Shown piece by piece: positions 35,753 to 48,600 of a DNA stretch of 64,000 nucleotides. Position numbers and translations under genes: made by a program. This DNA is from Diadema setosum. Lineage: Eukaryota > Echinodermata > Echinoidea > Diadematoida > Diadematidae. The notes under the pieces were generated by a model, which saw nothing but the letters and a program-made list of their open reading frames with translations, was not told the DNA's origin and did not search any database. Each line of letters begins with the position of its first letter. Within the stretch, counting starts at the first letter, position 1. Location: contig NC_092701.1 in the NCBI RefSeq assembly GCF_964275005.1, positions 37,587,020 through 37,651,019 on the forward strand. Reading direction: 5' to 3'.

Positions 35753-36622
35753 CTATCTTACATTCCTTCCATCCCTCCTTTGGTCTCTCCTCCACTCTTC
35801 TCTCTCCTCTCTTAATCTGCCTCCATCACTTCTCTCTCTATCTTGTCTCCTTTCTCTACTTCTCTCTTCCCTCCCTCTCACATTGCCACCAATTCTACTT
35901 CTTTCTTCCATCTTTTCATTTGTTCTTCCTCTGTTGTTCATCACACTCCTCTCTTCCCTCAATCTATTCTGTTCACTCCTCTCTCTAGACCTACTATTGG
36001 ACCTCCTACTTGTATGTCTTTCACCTATCCCTCTCTCAGATCTAGAGCTACTTCTTGACCCTACACCCCTTCCATCACTTCTTCCAGTCCTGTTGTATCC
36101 TCCATCACCCCTTCTCATCCTTTCTGGATCCGGTGTTCTCTCTGAGTGCTGCCTCTCCCTTCCTTCGGCATCATGTCTTCTTTGTCCATGGTTATCTTGT
36201 GGTCTCAATTCAGCATTACTTCCTTTTTTTCCTCCTGCTCCACCTCCTTGTTCATTCTCTCCATGCTCCCCTATTGTAAGGCTCCCGTCATCCCGATCCT
36301 CGTCTTCTCTGTTGCCTATTTCCTGCTGCCTTCTTCTCATCAGGCATTTCCGCTGGAACCACAAATGAGGGAAATTTCCCTTCTTGAGGGCGTTCTTTGC
36401 TGCCTCCATCTGAGCGTCCTGGATGTTGGAGGCAGTGCCTGTTGCCATGCGCTTGCTACGGAAATAGACTGCCACCGAATACTGTCGTGAGTTTGTTGGT
36501 CCACTCTGACTGATGACCTTGTAGCTGGGGACGTCTGGTTCCTGTCCTTCCACCCTGAGAGTCAGGCAACACTGCTGGAGCTGAGACTTGGCATCGTTCC
36601 AGTCTTGAGTCTCGATGAAGAC
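35753..36622 (-). CDS. DROSHA: DROSHA terminal exon: dsRBD and charged C-tail
   Basis: 870 bp including TAG, acceptor CATTTACCAG. Residues 7-90 of the exon are the dsRBD ('[20 protein letters not shown]', '[16 protein letters not shown]', '[16 protein letters not shown]'). The remaining 190 are Arg, Ser, Glu and Gly rich with RS and RE pairs ('[20 protein letters not shown]'). Confidence 0.94.
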   Translation of the reverse strand, partial: VFIETQDWNDAKSQLQQCCLTLRVEGQEPDVPSYKVISQSGPTNSRQYSVAVYFRSKRMATGTASNIQDAQMEAAKNALKKGNFPHLWFQRKCLMRRRQQEIGNREDEDRDDGSLTIGEHGENEQGGGAGGKKGSNAELRPQDNHGQRRHDAEGRERQHSERTPDPERMRRGDGGYNRTGRSDGRGVGSRSSSRSERGIGERHTSRRSNSRSRERSEQNRLREERSVMNNRGRTNEKMEERSRIGGNVRGREERSRERRQDRERSDGGRLREEREEWRRDQRRDGRNVR

Positions 36623-39600
36623 CTGGTAAATGGTGGTAATACATAGACAAAAATATAGTTGGTTGAATAACATCACTGACGCATCATAAATTCTGTATTA
36701 TATGAAAATTCCATTTTACAATGCTTCCATACTGTATTAAACTCCTGCTGCAAGACCAACAATGTTTTGAGAGCAATTCATAGCTTGCAGTTAATGTTTC
36801 TGATATACTATGCTGAGTGGTAGGCCCTATAACTACAACAACAAAGAAATACTGTGACATAGGCAAAGGAATAATGCGCATATAATGTGCAAGACTCAAA
36901 TTTGACAAAAAGTTTTCATGCAAGTACTAACATTTTGACTTGACAATCACCTTTATGCAATGGGTAACATCTGATTGTTGAGAATTGCTAATGCTTTTAA
37001 TTGCTTTCAGTTTCATTTCTTGAGAGGTTAATGTGAGCTTTGTGGATTAAGTTATTTGTGAAGTACATGGGAGCTTTGATGAAATGTTACACTGACAATG
37101 AACATTACTGGGACCCCAGTGAGAGCACAAACATACATGTGACCCTGAATCACAAAACCAACAAATGACCAGAAAAGATTTTTTTTTCTATTTTTATTTG
37201 TTTTGTTTTGTTTTCTTTTCTTTTTAGTGGTGGTCAAATTATAAAAGTGATTTTTAGCATAATTTTCATAAACAATTCAACACATGACCTAATGATGAAA
37301 AATATGCAAGCAGGAATGCGGAAAACCAACCACTGAGTCAGAAAAAAAAATGGGCCTTAAAACATGTGAGAGATACTACTTCCTCTCATGCTCCCCGGAG
37401 AAAGGGTATCTTTGTTATTAAACATTAAAAGTTTAACCCTGATTCATTTAAGTTGACTAAAAGTGTGTGTTTTAAAGACCTGGCAGCCTGGGGAGAGAAG
37501 TGAAGGTACGCCTGATTGAATCTATCTTCATTCACTGCCCACTGGGGTACAATTTAAAAATCATTAAAGCAGGCCTGCTATAATAGAATTGCCTGCTAGC
37601 TAACATGTGCACCAATGTGTATTCTCATTGGTAACCTCAACTTCAGTCAAGAATTGTTGGCTATACATGTATGTGTACTGCATGTGAAGCTGTACACTAT
37701 CTGTTAAAGGGATTTCCAAATTTATCTTAGTCAGTCAAACTTTCCCACTGCATGGTCTTCCCATGCTACTGGGTCTTTCAGGTTTACTGGAAAATCAATC
37801 AATAAGACTTTTAGTGGATTTTGTGAGACAGGGCCATACATACACAAATGTACAGCCATAGACACACAAAAATCATGAAGACATTATATCACTAGTGTCT
37901 GATAAATACCTTGAGCCTTGGGTAGAAGACTACACTACAGAATGTCTCTACTGCAGTGAGTCCATGGTCGACATACATTGCACCAATCAAAGCTGAAAAC
38001 AAGGATAATGAACATGACAAGCTAGAACTTTTATTACCTACTATATTCATAAACTATCTTCAGGAAATTTTTTAGGAATTAAAATAAAATACAATTATTC
38101 ATTTAATGTAGGTTGTACATGCTCTATGGTTCATCATCACAATTCAAGGAATTATCTGTTCACACTGTCACAAATGTACACACTAATAATTATGTACATG
38201 TATGATGTACTGTATGCATGGTTGTTTTAATGTGTATGTACACAGGTGGACCAGATTAATGGAGAACATTCTATATGATATAGATAGTCTATAGTACATA
38301 CAGGCTGACCAGATCAGTGGAGAATTTTCTAGGTGGTATACAATGTAACTACAGTACATGCATGTGACAGGAAATACATTATAGCTCACTCAATCTAGAA
38401 TGATTTCACCCATTCCAGAATGTTCTGGGAAGTGCTTACATATTTGGCCGAGTGAGGCACTGTCCCTGTAGCCCAATGTGATTGGTAGTTATTTTTGGCA
38501 ATGATGTTATGCACATAGTTAGGCAGTGAGTCATCCAGGATTCCTGGAACTTGGACTTGCTAGTTTGTATATTCAAGTGTGTAGCCCCAGGTTGGAGAAA
38601 ATTACAGAATGTGCTAGAAAGGGGTGAATGGATATATAAAAGCCAGAGAAATTCCGAGGTAGGCAGAGTACCCAACACCACTGCTCTGAGAGTTACGTCA
38701 CTTCTGGCTCTGAAGCGACTTGTTATAGTCAGTCCTGTGTTACCTGCTGACCTGCTATACAAACTGTGTTTGTGGAGATAAGGCCTGGGAGACATTTTGC
38801 CTGCAGAGAATTAATTTGCCTACATTGGAGATAGACTCCATATTTTAATATCAACGGACATTGCTACGGCAAAGCTGTGACGGGCTGGATTCCTAGCTGA
38901 ACATTATTAAGTGAATCATCATTCAACGCATCGACTGGACGTGGTCGTCATAACGTTGGATTCTGCACATTTCGCCGTGGACATATATCGTGGATTTTAC
39001 CCCGGATCTATACCGTGGACTATCGTAACCTGCGCCTCTGGATTTACGTCGGAGGTATCATTCATCGGTGCATCGTGGATTATTCATTTGTGCATCGAGC
39101 ATCATATTTGGACCTTTCCAAAGGAGTACTTGATTTCAGATACGTCTAAGTGATTCCACTACTGATTTATAATTGTTTTATTGATCATTATTGTACTGAT
39201 GTGAAAACCGATTACGAGTCTGTACCCACAATATCACTGTTAATAAACCGCCTGAACATTAGTTGATTGTTTCTTTTGTGCGATCATTCTCAGAGTGATT
39301 TTGGTCGTAACAACACTATTACAAACTTTTGTGAAAAGAAACAAAATAAAAATGTCAACAAACTGGCAAATCACAATACGAATTCAACACATTCTGCATT
39401 TTGTCACTCACTTATCTCAAATACAAATCAAAAAAGTTACTGACATTAAGGCCAAGTAAAAAAAGAAAGTAGTTTCTCGTCCGGGTTTTTTGAGCAAGGC
39501 GATGAGGGAGGTCCTTACTATTTGATATCTTACTATTTTTTCGAGGATTGTCAAAATGAAAGTAATATGTGTTTCTCGTCCGGTAATTCTGAGAAAGGTA

Positions 39601-42600
39601 AAGGGGAACGAGAGAGGGCTTTACTATTTTCTATATCCAATTTATGAAATGAAATATCACTCTGGTAGCTGTGTTATGAGAGACCAGGTCCCAAGTGTAT
39701 GTCTTGCCTGCACTCTGTGCATTTTCAAACAAATTATGTACCATACTTGAAATGAAACTTCATGCATGCAGAAATACATTTGTTTTTTCTTTCCACTACA
39801 GATGTCGAGGGAAAATGACCATCTTAAAACTGGTATTTAGTGTTGTAATGGCATTTCTGATACCAGTGTACTTGCAATTCTGATGTATTGTGCTATAGTA
39901 TTGAAACAGGTATAAAACATGTCTTTCAACAAATGTACGACTGAAATAAATTCCATGATATTAAAAACACTGCTTTATTTATCATTGGTGTTTGTGACTT
40001 TTTGTGTCCACACAGCTGGTATGTATCTGCATTTCTTCACAGTACAATTGTAGCACATTCAACTGAAAACTGGCTTGTACAATTGCAGATGGATGTCAAA
40101 ATGATACTGATATGGCATTATAGCATTAAACATTTAAAGATGTTTCTTCATGTTCTAAAAAGACATTTGATAATCACTCATCATTTGGATGATGAATGAT
40201 TGTATACCACACTACAGATGATACGACTCACGGCCGTACATCGTATACAAAGAAAAGTATCCCGCAGAAATACGAGACAAACCAGAATCCGTGGAAACGT
40301 TATTTATTTTGTAGATACACTCATTTAATAATTCTACATTTGCTGGAAAAGCGCATTCATTTTATCTTCAAAATATAACAATACATCGCCGTCAGATGCA
40401 ACGTTACAGAGCAGAGTGTCCGGGCCTCTACACAGCTACAGACACGCGCGAAGCACACTTTGCCAATAAACGGTGCGGCACGGCCACAGCATTACCGTAC
40501 CTTCCGACACTGCACGCACATGCACATAGTCACAATGACAGGAAAATGTATACAAACTCCATACAATCCTCACAAGAATTTGTACAGTACAATTCATCCG
40601 CTTAAAATATGAGAAACAGGGAAAAATACGAACAATGTGCGAAATATGCGTGGAATATCAGCGATTGTTCGCAAAAATGTTGCCGCTATCGCGTTCACGA
40701 CGTACCGAGTGCGTTGTACAATGTACATCACAGCCCAGGCCCGCCCGCGGCCCGCCCATCCAACTACAGTTTGACTGCTTTGTGGAGCAGTGTGAAATGC
40801 ATGCGTTATTACATACGCACTACAGAAGCTACAGCTGTACTACAGCTAAGTAGAGGACGCAAGGCGTAATTAGAAACGAGACATAACCATTGGTAGGTGA
40901 ATATTATTGTCAATTTCTTTTTTTCAGCGGCCGAAAAAATAGTAAATATCAAAAAAGTCGATTCGGCAACTGAAAATCGATGCGGGCAGGGAGCGGGCTG
41001 GGACGAGAATCATGAATTTCTTGGTATTTTCAGCGCCATTTTGAAAATAGTAAATAGTAAAAAAATCAATGCGGCGGCCAAAATCGATGCTCGCGAGGAC
41101 GAGAAACTGGTTTCTTTTTTTACTTGGCCTAATACTTCTACAAAATTGCTACCATTACTAGTATCAATAATAACGATGTGACAAATTATACTGACAATGA
41201 TGATAATAATACAAGTTTTATCACGCACACGCTTCAAAATTTGCACTTAGGTTGCAAATATAGTGATGAGTTAAACAAAATATACAAGAAGGCATGAAAC
41301 ATTTCCCCCCCCCCGGGGGGTCTCTTCAATTGGTAGGTGCATTCACAATTCAGAATTACGATCGTCTGGTAGTGTATATACATTTATCAATTTCAGCAGA
41401 CATATGTGACCCTCATAAAACCAACATAAAGTCACCAGATATGGATTTTTAGTTACAGGCAGATTCTGTAAGAGCAGACTTTAACCCTAATCAGGCTGGA
41501 CTTTTTTTTTTTTTTTTTTCTTGCTATACTAAAACCGATGTTTGGTGTATGCTGAAGACAAGTCTTGAGACTAGACTATCAATTTTGTTTCCCTGGTCTC
41601 TTTGCTTACCTTCCACTAAGTCAGCCATAATCTTCATTGGAATACTCTTCTCATTCCTATACCTGTCCTGAGTATCAATGATGTAGTCCACTAGGCCCAG
41701 GTCCCCAGCCACAATGGACTGGGTCTTGTTGTTTACCAAGGAGCTCCTCAAGAGCTGGACAAAAAAAGGGACAGGAAACAAGAAACTTAATTATTTATTA
41801 ATTCTATGCACAAGAGTCCATGCGACAGCTTGTGTGTGTGTGAGTGTCACTGCAAGTGTGTATTGCTGGAGTCATTATAAAAACAATCATGGCTACTACT
41901 AAAACACTGATCAAGTCAATGTTTATTTATGTCCATGTAGGCCAAGTTGTTAATCAGTTGCAATAATGAAATTGTTACATTCAAAATCTGTCCTGATGAA
42001 GTGGTTTTTGGTTCCAATCAAGTGGTGAAAATAACATGTGAGAAGTATGTCACATAGAATTCTGCTGCACTTAATTAGGGCTCTCACTACAAGCAGTTCT
42101 GATTATTGGGAGTGCACTGTATTATCGCTCTGCAGTGATGTCACAAACTCCTGTAGTCTTCTCATCCAGCAATGGTAGCACCAAAACTTTAGAAAGTCAT
42201 AACTTTTGTATGGACTGTCCAATTTTCCTCCACTTTATTAGTTTGCTATAGTAATATTGCTGCATTTGCTCAGTCCACATATATATTTGGGGAAAGTTCT
42301 ACTTGAAATCGTGCTTTCTTAAGCAGAAGAACTACTTACTGATAAGTGCCCCTCATGATGGTCAGGGAAGTGTTTGTAGAGGTAAGTGGACACGACCAGC
42401 TGTAGCACAGAATCGCCCAGGAACTCTAGACGCTGGTTGGAGCCCCTGTCAGATACAGGCAACAGGATAGAAAGGAGAAGTAGTCACAAATGACAGAGCT
42501 CCTAGCTTTGTGTTATCATTTGATGTTTTGTAATCCATCCTTTCCTTTTATCAGGTCAAAATATCTTTATCAAAAATCAATACAGTACTCTCTGCATAAT

Positions 42601-45600
42601 CGGGTGGGCTCGGGCAGAACGTTTCTTACCCGATTAAGCGGAGTACCCAACTAACAGAAGAACACGTCTCATTCACATTTGACACACACAATGTGCAAGT
42701 ACATGCATTGTACACTGCACCAAACACCTTCATTGTATACTTAACGTGCACGCTTGCATGGCACACTTTCCGTACCTTCCATACACTTGCCCAGTCACGG
42801 ACAATAATTTACACTCCTTGCGCTCCTTGTGATCATTTCGGAAAATGCATGCGTGTTAGCGCGGAGTCTATAGCCAAAACGACAAAGTTTTCTGAAGACA
42901 TATTTGTCCGTAAAAAGTGTGTTCAAGTCATGTCTGTCTATGCAATTGTGAGTGCCAGCTACATGTGTGATGTTTGTTTCCGTGTGGCAAGTCGGTACGT
43001 GTACATGTGTTTTCATGTTTAATCACTCCCCAAATGATAGGTCTTCTTTGCAAATTAAGCAGAGAATATGCAATTAGCCATGGAAAATTTGACATTCATG
43101 ATTTCTTAAAGTGATACATCTGCAAGATAAAATGTGGGTAAAAATGAGATTAGAAGAAAATTACTTACCCGTTTATGCAGAGAGGCAACCCAATTATCAG
43201 GTAATTATAATGTGCATTGGAAGTGATTTTGACATTACTACCAAATTAAACGGAGTACCCGTGGGTACGCGGAGAGTACTGTAGTGGGTCTGTAACCCAC
43301 ACATAGACAAATGGAGACTGAGAAATATAACTACCGGTAGCTGATATTGTTTTATGTCATATTCAGAAAAGAAAGAAGCTATTTTATGCAAGCAGACTGC
43401 TTTCTGCTATTTCCAAGGCCTTGGTGTATCTGGTACAATAAATGCTCAAAAACAATACAAACAAAACAAAAAGGACACCAAGTGCCTTTTCTGGCTTTAA
43501 AAATGGGACAGGACATATCTGTAATGTCCTGTACTTACTAACCACATCATCAACAGATGGTATATGAACCATAATGGTCAAACTAAAATAAGAATGGTTA
43601 GGGTAAATTCATTGGCTGCTGGGCAGCATTAGATTGTCACACACTCTGTTGTATTGTAATGAAGGCAAATCAGGTTGGTGGTTTCAATTCAGATAAACAA
43701 AAGCACTACACTATGATCATTATTTGATTCAAGAAATAACCGAGACAAACAGTCATTGTAATATTTGCTCCAGATTTGTGATTTGAAAATACATTGAACA
43801 ATACTCATCAAGATGTGAGCCTAATGCGAACAGACCTGGTGAGGTTGGTGTATCCTACAGTCCTCTGGGTGAAGGCTCTGGCCAGGAGACGAATGTGACG
43901 GAAGTGGATACCAGTGTCCTTCTCAAAGTTGGTCAGTTTCTATTAAAACACAGTTAAACACCCTCAGAGGAGTCTACAAGTACATTACCTTGGATACCTT
44001 TTTGACAGTTCATACATTTACAAACACTTCTTTACATTACTTTTAGGCTGAAATTGTGTGATTTTGATTTATATTTAGGGATATAATCTCGCAATTCCAC
44101 TCATGGCGATGTCAACAACAACAACAAACCTAAACATGATTTATATACAGACTGGAAACAACTGTCAGCATCATTAAAATTCAAACTCTGCTGTCTGAAA
44201 TCATACCCCTACTGTGTTGCGATATCATCAATATTCTGGGAGCGTAATCAATATAAAATTGAAAGATTTCAGATAGTAATAGAAATCTTTCATTTTTTTT
44301 TCAATTCATTGTTGTCTAGTTTGTATCCAACGAAAGGTACCAGCAATTTTCTGATGTTAATATTTATTTACTTTTGCCTTCAATGCCCAATCTTGATCTA
44401 CCCAAATTCTGCCCTACTAGTAATTCATCTTCTGTTTTCTGTTTAATAACTTGAATATTAGACAAAGTCAAATACTAGAAATCAGCAAAGTCTGCCTGAC
44501 ATATCCAATCTAATTTAGGATAGGGGAGAAGCAGAGCACATCATTCAGCAATGTCATTAAATTTCTTCAAATTAGAAGATAGTGCACTTACCGCCCTCCA
44601 GATGGAAGAAAAGTCTCTTGTCATCACAATTATATCAGAAGAATCATGATTGTAACTGAGATATTTCTTGCATCTTACAGCAAATTACTGTAATCATGAT
44701 TCTAAAATCTTGATTAGCAAATCAAGGTGCAGAAGGTATTCACATTCTTGATTTGCTCTGTTTGTCTGAAAGGCTCGACGCCATAACATGACTGGGGAGG
44801 TGGAGCTTATCTTGACACTACATTTCATTCCCCCCTGACTGTGCAAAATGTAACAGAATCTGCCTACACTGCACCAGCTAGCATGCGTTTTGCAAGTTTG
44901 ATTCACAATGAAGTAAGCTTGTACCTCCAAAACTCGCATCAAGATCACCAACATGATTCACAAAGATGAACACAAGAGAGATTTCTCTATCATCTGATAG
45001 ACCTCTTATTCTCCTTGACTCATTGTACCTTTAATGTGGCAGAACTCTCAATCAGATGTCTGTCAGTCTCAGGGAAGTCAGACTACATCAGGGAATGAAT
45101 GGTAGTGTAGAGAAAGACAGAGACACATACAACCACATTGAACACATTATACTTGCAGGTAGCTGTGGAATTGTGCAGTCTTGATATGCCTTGAACAAAT
45201 GAATTGTTACAGTTTGATTTTCCTCAGTTTTTTTATTTCTCCTCATCAAAGACAGAAGAGAGTTTGGGCCAAGTTACAGCTCTAGCAACTCATTTCCTTC
45301 ATTTCTGTCATAATGATGATGATGACAACAATGACAAAAACAACATATCAATAGCAAATGATGATGATGATAATAATAATACTGATAATAACAATAATTT
45401 TAACTACTTTTGAGAATTCGGACCAATAGATTCAGTTGAGCTGTGATAGGCATTACAAATGTTCTAAAAGAAATCTCCACTGCATTATGTACCAAACGGT
45501 TAAATTTACATGGGGTAAATATACACATTGTCAGTTTTTCACAAATTTCAACAAATAATCAAATATCATTTGAATTTTTCAAGAGATTGCCATGGACATT

Positions 45601-48600
45601 TCTCTCAATCATCCATCACATTTTAGTCACTTTCACACTAATAAAGACAGCAAAAGAGGAGTTTTGAAACAGAATTTTTGGATTAAAAAATCTAGTTTTA
45701 ACAGAAAAAGATACATGTATAAAGGGTATTCATATGGTGGAGCTACTATTTACTACACTCCACTGCGCATTACAAAATAAGCCAATGCAAACATTACTCA
45801 TAACATAACATAACATAACATAAAAACGTAACTATCCTTGCAGACTGGGTGTTCATGTTTGATGTATTCTGGAGCGTATCCCAAAACTCTGACCTGGGAC
45901 CCCTTCTTTCTACTTTGCATGTTAGTGGGTTGATCTGCAAAGTGCAACATAACAAACATTGTGCAGAGATTCAAGAGTTTATAAAATTCCAGCCATTACC
46001 TGCAGTGGGTCTCTTGGATGTAGTAGCCATATTTGTTGCAGGTGTTCATTCTCAAAGAGCAGCTTGCCAAAGATCATCCTCACATGATCAAGCCCCGCCT
46101 CAAGGTACAGTGCCCCCATCACTGCCTCAAGGCAGTTGGCCATTGCATGTCGAAGGTCGTAGGGTCGACAGAGGTCGGGCCCATGGGCGTACAGCATATA
46201 CTTGTCCAAATCTAGCTTCTGTGTATGAGATTAGAATATAAAATCTAAGTGTTAGCCTAGAGTTATGTCACTGTTGACTGGTCTAGTGATATCTTTAACT
46301 CTTGATTATGAAATTTCTATTCAATAAAGACTGTATGAATACTGTTAAACAAGAAATATCCGCAACATGAAATTTTTGCGAATTGCTACTGGCATTCAAT
46401 GTATATAGTGTTGACAAGAACTTTCGTGAGCATTTTAATTTTGTGAATCTTGGCTCCTCACGAAATTCGCAAAAAAAAAAAGATTTCGTGCACAAAAAAA
46501 AATTTCTGGTTTTACGGCACAACATTAGTAATATCCATTTTTACTGTGTGTATATCTGTTTGTTTGTTTTTAAACTTGTAAGTCATTACAAGGGTGTAGG
46601 GGGTCTGAATAGAGAGGTAGCACCTTCGATATTCTGGTGTGCTGCACCATACTTGTAGGTTGGACAAGCATCTGTATTCATTAGTCTATTAGAATCTCCT
46701 CTAGTAATACAATGTAGTATAGTGCATATGCACTGTTACAGTACCACTGGGCAGGAATGACCTTCAAACCAGCTGTACTGTGGGCCTGGCACAGCACACC
46801 ATTGACAACACATTAGCACATATGTCCCAAGTTGTCTTTGCACCCTTGTATGTGCATGAGCCTTGCTTGGTTTCAAAGGGAGTGTACTCATGCCCCCATC
46901 ATGTTAGCTTGCAAGAGTATGCGGTGGCTTCAGAATGTCTGGTGATAGGGTAAAGTCAGACAGACATAAGCCAGACATAATATGATATTGGCATCATTGC
47001 TCCTTTACCTCTGAAGAAAAATTTCTCCTTGATAATGGATAAACTTTAACTATGATTTCACTTGAAATAAAAATTTCACCAATCTATGAACAATATCAAT
47101 CTTTGGACATAGTATAATGCCACCTCAATGAGTCTTACTATTTGAGATGATGAATCTAGGCAAATATGGAATCATGAAATTTCCTTGAAGTAAAGTATGG
47201 TCAAAGTGAAACAGGACATTACAAACCTTGGCAAGGACTGAGAGGTGTTGATTTTGGACCAGGGCTACCCTGTAGGAGGCCAGTCCACCCTCCTCAAGGT
47301 CAGGGAACAGGTGGTAGAGGTGTGTGCTGGAGAGGAATTCAATCACAGCATCACCGAGGAACTCAAGCCGCTCATAGTTTTTGACATGAGATCGTATGTC
47401 ATCATCTGTCGCTTTCTTGGACATGATGCGGTAAAGCTGATTTATGCCTGAAAGATGTTTACAGTCATATAAAACAAAAAAGAGGTTTACATGGCTGTTT
47501 TTGTTCTTTTGAATTTATGTCCAGCAAGACAACTTAGCTGCTGAAACATGAAAATTTAATTAGGTGGGAAGAAGTTTTACATCCAAAGCAAATCAGAATG
47601 ATTTTTTACATATGATGATAAGGGGAAGTGTGGGAGAGTTGAGCCACTGGGAGAGTTGATCCAGGCCACCTCACATCTTCATAGTGACTGACAGCAGTCA
47701 GCTGCTGCCATTTCTTGTTCATGCCTATGATTAACTATATGCCAGTGTACGAGGCAGCCACGTGAGATGAAGCATGACAAAATAGTTGAAGAAAAACCAT
47801 TTTTGGTCACCAAAAGTGAATGTCCACTTGTCAGATATGTGGTTTTCTCTCACACCTATTGTAGAGGATAAGTGCGAATCAGTTGGAGTAGCAGATAGTC
47901 TGTATATCATTTGTTTCTTTCAGCAAATTTCAACATGTTTGGTGTGGTCACTTTCGTAGGTTTTGAGGGTTAGTTTAAATGGCGACTGTGGGGAGAGTTG
48001 AGCCAACGTGTCGAGGGAGAGTTGTGCCATGGCTAAACCCTGTATTCCAATGGCTCAGCCCTCAAGTGGCTCAACCCTCCCTTGAAGTGACTCAATGAGT
48101 GTCATTTTTTGGTCAAAGAAACAGGTCTGCAATTGGATGAGGTGAGGAATATTGGAAAGGTATGTGGTGTTCTCGCCAGGGGTGACACCCTACAGGCGGT
48201 TTCTTCTTCCTAACACCAACAGCTGACTTATTACGCAAATCCAATCAGGGTGCATCTAGAAATCCTGATCATGTGATCGTAGGTGGACCCCAATAACATC
48301 CACATTATCCATCCGATGAACCGTAAGTCAAACAGATGCCCCGCCCCCTCTGTTACCATTACACCATCTTTCCTTAGATAGGTTTCCATAGTCATTTTCT
48401 TTTATAAGCCTGAACTTCTTAATATGATATGTAGGGCCTATAGCATAGTGGCTCAACTCTCCCAACCCCGTGGCTCAACTCTCACCACATCAAGGGAGAC
48501 TTGAGCCATTTTGCAAAATATTTTTGTTGAAGTGTCACCCCCAAGTTGTTTGTGCTAGGTGTCTTATTGGGCTATCATATTATGCCTGAATAGTTGTAGT

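Noticed and set aside
35843-36490. Several long + strand open frames
   Set aside because: They are antisense shadows of the DROSHA terminal exon; the - strand frame encodes a recognisable dsRBD.
45849-46241. A 130-codon + strand frame
   Set aside because: Antisense to the DROSHA exon 46000-46218.
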